This document shows positions 63,899 through 64,000 of a DNA stretch of 64,000 nucleotides, in pieces. Position 1 is the stretch's first letter; every line of letters starts with the position of its first letter. Origin of the DNA: Siphonodentalium dalli. Lineage: Eukaryota > Mollusca > Scaphopoda > Gadilida > Siphonodentaliidae. The position numbers were made by a program, and so were the translations under genes. The notes under the pieces are model-generated. The model made no database searches and was not told where the DNA came from. It saw only the letters and a program-made list of their open reading frames with translations. The stretch lies in assembly GCA_032622095.1 (NCBI GenBank), contig CP136068.1, positions 121,837,989 to 121,901,988 of the forward strand. The letters run 5' to 3'.

Positions 63899-64000
63899 TT
63901 AACCCTTTCAGTGCCAGGGGCCGATCTCATCGGCCCTAATTTACGGTCTGTAAAATCGGCCCTAAAAAAATAAAAAAAAATAAATAAATAAAAATTTGGG
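63899..64000 (-). mobile_element. Family C TTAA MITE, cut by window end
   Basis: TTAA at 63899-63902, then CCCTTTCAGTGCCAGGGGCC and GATCTCATCGGCC, the inverse of the C right end. The GGTCTGTAAAATCGGCCC phrase matches the 35.4-kb copy, so this is the same subtype. The remainder lies beyond the window. Confidence 0.8.

Overview
This window looks like intergenic and intronic DNA from an animal nuclear genome, most likely a marine mollusc and plausibly a bivalve. The evidence is AT-rich non-coding DNA, spliced exons, a non-LTR retrotransposon, and many copies of the 'gggccataactcc ... gacagacagac' and 'ccaagatggc' modules that I associate with molluscan genomes. The species assignment is inference. 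There are no operons, CRISPR arrays, rRNAs or convincing tRNAs. The only coding segment I can name is the last exon of an ABCB-type (P-glycoprotein/MDR) ABC transporter, on the minus strand at about 62.74-62.94 kb. The rest of that gene would lie to the right of the window. Four other exon-like segments (39.9, 41.9, 47.7 and 56.2 kb) have open frames and plausible splice sites, but I do not recognise them.

Most of the window is non-autonomous DNA transposons (MITEs), grouped here into lettered families. Families A, B, C, D, G, H and I are flanked by TTAA. A, B, C, D and G also begin CCCTTT or similar, which resembles piggyBac-type ends. Family E (about 250 to 440 bp, ends CAAGCCTTG or CAAGCCTGAG) shows 8-bp target duplications at several insertions and is hAT-like. 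Family F (about 200 to 240 bp, ends TACAGTAATGCCC, almost perfectly palindromic) sits between TA dinucleotides and is Tc1/mariner- or pogo-like. One larger hAT-like element (5807-6666) has clear 14-bp inverted ends and a perfect 8-bp duplication. Other foldback elements lie at 24.6, 34.2, 42.7, 43.5, 44.8, 45.1-47.4 and 50.6-51.3 kb. Families K and M are modular mollusc-type repeats, and the M copy ends in a hairpin followed by CTAA|T, like a Helitron.

Layout: 0-5 kb holds MITEs D, B, E, a minisatellite, an A element nested in a G element, and a duplicated E complex. 5-8.2 kb holds a B element split by a hAT-like insertion, a LINE tail, and H and D copies. 8.7-10.7 kb is one long K element. 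11-13.5 kb is a cluster of C, B, A and E copies. 14.3-15.0 kb is a 32-copy, 21-bp minisatellite. 15-21 kb holds A, F, E and B copies and a 20-bp minisatellite. 22.1-24.2 kb is a tandem array of about 424 bp. 25-38 kb mixes F, E, H, C and G copies with local duplications. 39.8-42.1 kb has exon-like segments. 44.8-47.5 kb holds foldback and inverted-array elements. 48.6-50.5 kb is a 5'-truncated LINE with a broken reverse transcriptase. 50.6-61.6 kb is mixed repeats. 62.7-62.9 kb is the ABCB exon, followed by B and C copies to the end.

The most unusual feature is a hairpin cassette of about 66 bp (arms CCAATGCATTCTCTTATATA / TATATAAGAGAATGCATTGG). It recurs inside several TTAA families whose outer ends differ, as if it were a shared module or an independently moving unit. 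Several elements are inserted into, or share a TTAA with, another element of the same group.
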